Below, piece after piece: positions 33,010 through 35,377 of a DNA stretch of 35,377 bases. The DNA lies in assembly GCA_002897895.1 (NCBI GenBank), contig BDSY01000101.1, positions 1 to 35,377 of the forward strand, given 5' to 3'. Each line of letters begins with the position of its first letter. The stretch's first letter is position 1. A program made the position numbers and the translations under genes. Under the pieces are notes generated by a model. It ran no database searches and was not told the DNA's origin. It saw only the letters and a list, made by a program, of their open reading frames with translations. The stretch is from a bacterium BMS3Abin06 (lineage in GTDB: Bacteria; Nitrospirota; Thermodesulfovibrionia; UBA6902).

Positions 33010-33561
33010 TCAGAATATACTTTTCAGCCCTATCTTTAAGTCTCTCAGGGATAATGATTCAAGGGTTTCTTCCTTGCCATAGGCTTTATAAAGCGTATAG
33101 ATATTATCCTTAAGAACATATACCTCTATTGATTCTTCCTCGGGAATTACTATCCAGTATTCTTTTACACGGGATATTGCATATAGTTTCTTTTTTTGCA
33201 CAAAATCCCTGTAAGCTGTACTTTCCGAGATTATCTCTATCACAAGCTCTGGTGCACCCTGTATGTTCTTTTCACCTATGATATTCAATCTCTCTTTTGA
33301 GATAAACATGATGTCAGGCTGTACAACATTTTCATCATCAAGATATACATCGCAAGGGGCATAAAATACCTCTCCAAGGTCATTTTCAGTTACAAACTTC
33401 TCAAGTACAAACTCGATCTTTCTTGAAATCCTTTGATGTCTTGGGACAGGTGACGGTGTCATAAGCAATTCTCCTCCTATGAGCTCGTGTCTCTCATCTT
33501 CAGGGGTTTTAAGATAATCCTTGTAGGTGTATTTTTTCTTTTCTATAACAGTAGGTGCCAT
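33010..33561 (-). CDS. Uma2-family (DUF820) restriction-endonuclease-like protein
   Basis: The 183-residue protein has the PD-(D/E)xK fold of the Uma2 family: YLKTPEDERHELIGGELLMT start, VQPDIMFIS (metal Asp), APELVIEIISEST (Glu and Glu), and KKKLYAISRVKEYWIV with the following Lys/Tyr. These proteins are common, function unclear, and sometimes spread with mobile DNA. TAGGAGGTTTC directly before the ATG is a strong ribosome binding site. It stands alone between the exosortase cluster and a debris region. Confidence 0.88.
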   Translation of the reverse strand: MAPTVIEKKKYTYKDYLKTPEDERHELIGGELLMTPSPVPRHQRISRKIEFVLEKFVTENDLGEVFYAPCDVYLDDENVVQPDIMFISKERLNIIGEKNIQGAPELVIEIISESTAYRDFVQKKKLYAISRVKEYWIVIPEEESIEVYVLKDNIYTLYKAYGKEETLESLSLRDLKIGLKSIF

Positions 33562-33616
33562 AAAGAAACCTCCTATCGGCTCTTAGTTATATTCTATTGA
33601 TATAGATAATACGATG

Positions 33617-33757
33617 TCAAATATCAAAGGAATAACCCTGTCCCGAATAAAATAAAACTCCCATTTTATGTAAACGCGCCTCTACAGCATGTGCAAGAGT
33701 AGATTTACCACTTCCTGAAAAAACTGTGAACAACAGCAAACCGCTTCCATGTCTATT
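33617..33757 (-). pseudogene. APS kinase (CysC) fragment
   Basis: The minus-strand frame reads NRHGSGLLLFTVFSGSGKST then LAHAVEARLHKMG. This matches the N-terminal P-loop region of adenylylsulfate kinase (GSGKST Walker A, then LAHAVEERL). It then runs into unrelated residues and stops at the TGA at 33617. About 40 residues remain; the rest of the kinase is absent. Its upstream side is cut by the inverted-repeat element at 33758-33904. Confidence 0.65.
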
Positions 33758-33904
33758 TAGAGTCTGTGTATAAACTGCTGTTTTTTGTTTTTGTCATACC
33801 CGAAGTCTGTAGTCGGGTATCCAGAACTCACTGAAAAGACTGGATTCCCGCCCAACAGATCGCGGGAATGACGGCTCTATTGTTGAGTTTATACACAGAC
33901 ACTA
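33758..33904. mobile_element. 147-bp inverted-repeat element with two internal hairpins
   Basis: The ends hold a perfect 15-bp inverted pair, GTCTGTGTATAAACT (33762-33776) and its complement (33886-33900). The pair extends to 19 bp with one mismatch. Inside are two further hairpins, ATACCCGA/TCGGGTAT (33796-33820) and ATTCCCGC/GCGGGAAT (33844-33869). No coding capacity and no clear target duplication. It separates a cysC fragment from a PIN-toxin fragment, so it marks a rearrangement point. Confidence 0.65.
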
Positions 33905-34014
33905 TTTATATATCTATCTTTCAGGAGTGCTAATATTTCCTCTGGTTTTCCATCCCACCCAAACCCTGATATAAAAACATTGGTGTCGATAACTACTTTT
34001 TTGCTCTTGCCCAC
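33889..34014 (-). pseudogene. PIN-domain toxin, truncated after 41 codons
   Basis: From a GTG at 34012-34014, inside the end of the antitoxin gene, the frame reads MGKSKKVVIDTNVFISGFGW then DGKPEEILALLKD. This is the classic PIN N-terminus with the first catalytic Asp (IDTNVF). The frame then enters the inverted-repeat element and stops at 33889. The other acidic residues of the active site are lost, so the toxin is dead. Confidence 0.72.
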
Positions 34015-34220
34015 TTTATTGCATCCTCTACAGTTTCAGGGTTCAGTCCCTCTCTTTTCACTATTGTAGAGGCTTCTCTTGTTATCTCTTCAAGTTTGGG
34101 TGGTTCAAACAGTTTTTGTTTAAACAGAGTATCAATGACATTTTTCAACTCTTCCGGTGGAAATTGAACTAAGACACTAATCACCTGTTGTTTACTTAAC
34201 TCTATTATTGGATTTCTCAT
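33993..34220 (-). CDS. Antitoxin of a PIN-type module (orphaned)
   Basis: The 75-residue acidic and helical protein (MRNPIIELSKQQVISVLVQF, then EDAIKWARAKK at the end) is typical of antitoxins that precede PIN toxins. Its 3' end overlaps the PIN start by 22 bp in another frame. Because the PIN gene is truncated, the antitoxin is now without a partner. No strong ribosome binding site: AGAGGGGAAAC precedes the ATG. Confidence 0.6.
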   Translation of the reverse strand: MRNPIIELSKQQVISVLVQFPPEELKNVIDTLFKQKLFEPPKLEEITREASTIVKREGLNPETVEDAIKWARAKK

Positions 34221-34589
34221 AGTTTCCCCTCTTTTAATATGATTTATTATACTATGAGGTTTTTGAAAAAGAAACTTTTAAAAGTCTAAAAAGATGCCAA
34301 CTGTCATTTCGATTCCGAGGTGACAATTCGCGTCTTTTGCAAGAGGCTCCTATAATAAAGATTGTAACATCATTCTTGTTTTTTCCTGACCATCTTGTTA
34401 ATCCTGTCAAATTTGCTTTAATTTCTAAGAATAATCCTTCGTGCTGTGCCCGAAAGATGAGCGGATTTTTTAAATACGAAATTTTAATATTTGTGTAATC
34501 TGCGGATAGATTTTTAATTTTTTTGTTTGGAATTGAGAAGTGGCTGAAATACTGTCAATCTTTAACAGGCTTCCTTATTTTTCTCTTTG
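34221..34589. other. Gene-less stretch with dispersed-repeat scraps
   Basis: No gene supported on either strand. It holds short scraps of the type often seen between genes in environmental genomes (GTGTAATCTGCGGATAG, about 34491-34507). It ends beside the GGGGTCAAATCTT motif near 34600 that also marks 21528-21540. Confidence 0.4.
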
Positions 34590-34691
34590 TCACAATGAAA
34601 GATTTGACCCCACGGATTTAGGGTCATAACCCTTGAAACCTTCATCTTCTATATACTGCGTTAATTTTTGCAGGCTGGGATTTATATCCAT
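34590..34691 (-). pseudogene. N-terminal fragment of a polysaccharide-cluster protein (FKGYDP type)
   Basis: The frame from the ATG at 34689-34691 reads MDINPSLQKLTQYIEDEGFK then GYDP. This resembles the start of a family of helical (alpha/alpha-barrel-like) proteins found in exopolysaccharide clusters (YIExEGFKGYDPYDxLNS). After Pro the sequence enters GGGGTCAAATCTT and stops at 34590. Only 33 codons are left. The match is from memory of the motif, so the family is tentative. Confidence 0.4.
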
Positions 34692-34920
34692 CTTGTAAGT
34701 AGTGAATTAATTGGCAAAAAATTAAGTGGTAGTCGAGATTTGATATAAATCAGTCTGTCCGGGAAGGAACAGGGAGAGGTGAAATGTGTAGCCCCCTATG
34801 CTTTCAGTTGGTTACGTTTCCTTTTCCACCTGCCATCCAACTTATGCTTTACGTTTTTAATATGTTTCGAGTAAAATATTAAAAAGTATTAAATAATATA
34901 TTTCAATCAAGGAGGCCACC

Positions 34921-35148
34921 ATGAAGGCAAAGGTAACCAAACAAGGGGTTTTGATTCCTAAAGCTCTCTTGGAAGGTATCATTGAAGTAGAGATTTTAAA
35001 AGAAAATAGTCGAATATTAGTTGTTCCTTCGATCAAAAAAGACCCAATTTATCAATTAGGCTCTCATCCAATTGCATGTAACATGTCAGATGCATCAGAA
35101 AAACATGATAATTTGTCATACACCCGACCGCTGAAAGCTGATGGCTGA
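34921..35148 (+). CDS. Antitoxin-like small protein (orphan)
   Basis: The 75-residue product (MKAKVTKQGVLIPKALLEGI, then EVEILKEN.RILVVP, then DPIYQLGSHPI) has the compact beta-rich start of AbrB-like antitoxins. In related genomes such genes are often followed by a PIN toxin. The ribosome binding site is excellent (AAGGAGG, 34910-34916). Here an ISL3-family element begins only about 20 bp after the stop codon, so the expected toxin gene is missing or displaced. Confidence 0.6.
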   Translation: MKAKVTKQGVLIPKALLEGIIEVEILKENSRILVVPSIKKDPIYQLGSHPIACNMSDASEKHDNLSYTRPLKADG

Positions 35149-35181
35149 ATATTACCAATTTTTTTAAGGTTCTTTCTCATT

Positions 35182-35377
35182 TCAAGTGGGTAAACCAACT
35201 TTACTGAAATCTAATTTACCTGTAAGAAGGTAAATTATTGTTTCAAAGTTTTTAAAAGTTCTATATCCTCTTGCTTTTGCTTTAGCAGCTTGCACCAAAC
35301 TGTTAAGACCTTCTAATATGCCATTGTTAATTTTACTGTCATACCATCTTAGCACTCCAGCCCAGTGGTTTTTTATT
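35182..35377 (-). CDS. ISL3-family transposase, C-terminal part (runs off the window)
   Basis: The minus-strand frame is open from the window end to the TGA at 35182-35184. It reads KNHWAGVLRWYDSKINNGIL then EGLNSLVQAAKAKARGYRTF and KNFETIIYLLTGKLDF, the conserved C-terminal end of ISL3 (DDE_Tnp_ISL3) transposases, including the final catalytic Glu region (NGILEGLNS). The start lies beyond the window. The element's terminal inverted repeat probably begins near 35168 (GGTTCTTTCTCATTTC), next to an AT-rich target. Confidence 0.88.
   Translation of the reverse strand, partial: IKNHWAGVLRWYDSKINNGILEGLNSLVQAAKAKARGYRTFKNFETIIYLLTGKLDFSKVGLPT

Overview
The window (about 40% GC by eye) looks like a chromosomal segment of a Gram-negative, flagellated, free-living bacterium. 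It carries flagellar hook genes, a MltF-type lytic transglycosylase, an exosortase and a GldA/F/G-like ABC exporter, with many decayed toxin-antitoxin genes and short mobile elements between them. The mix (exosortase, inositol-phosphate synthase next to a nucleotidyltransferase/CDP-alcohol transferase fusion, DUF3326 and MfnB remnants, ISL3 transposase) suggests Nitrospirota or a Desulfobacterota-like lineage. That placement is an inference; no marker gene is present.

Layout. 1-3634 (minus): flagellar hook genes fliK-flgD-flgE, with flgE cut by the window start about 20 codons before its end. 3.8-4.3 kb: a secreted double-SH3b protein behind a strong promoter and a perfect palindrome. 4.4-6.8 kb (minus): a three-gene lipid or polymer head-group set (LicC-like cytidylyltransferase, frameshifted as read; SAM methyltransferase; CDP-alcohol phosphatidyltransferase). 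7.2-9.0 kb: small genes, including a bacterial triple C2H2 zinc-finger protein, a zinc ribbon, an acyl carrier protein and an HU tail remnant. 9.05-12.1 kb (plus): an overlapping ABC exporter set. 12.1-13.0 kb: a metallophosphoesterase. 13.2-14.9 kb: a gene graveyard (Fic, DUF3326, MfnB and RelE remnants). 14.9-19.35 kb (minus): a tightly overlapping operon of myo-inositol-3-phosphate synthase, an NTP-transferase/CDP-alcohol transferase fusion, an HD hydrolase and MltF. 20.2-21.3 kb: a glycosyltransferase. 21.9-22.5 kb: a DUF433/DUF5615 toxin-antitoxin pair.

22.7-32.7 kb (minus): a long co-directional cluster in transcription order exosortase, short-chain dehydrogenase, left-handed beta-helix acyltransferase, VOC protein, TAT-exported DUF362 protein, AsnB amidotransferase, acyl carrier protein, AMP-forming acyl ligase, PP-loop sugar amidotransferase. 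The gene set implies an activated acyl group held on a dedicated carrier, amide or amidine chemistry on a sugar or acid, and assembly near the membrane with an exosortase. It is the best candidate here for an undescribed pathway. A 132-bp miniature transposable element with an exact 8-bp target duplication sits at the asnB/acp junction and has rewritten the last residues of AsnB; the ancestral reading frame can be reconstructed.

33-35.4 kb: a Uma2-like nuclease, a cysC fragment and a PIN-toxin fragment separated by a second inverted-repeat element, orphan antitoxins, and the end of an ISL3-family element at the window edge.

Two independent CDP-alcohol transferase loci, each with a cognate nucleotidyltransferase, suggest that this organism makes two distinct phosphodiester head groups. 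No tRNA, rRNA or CRISPR array was seen.
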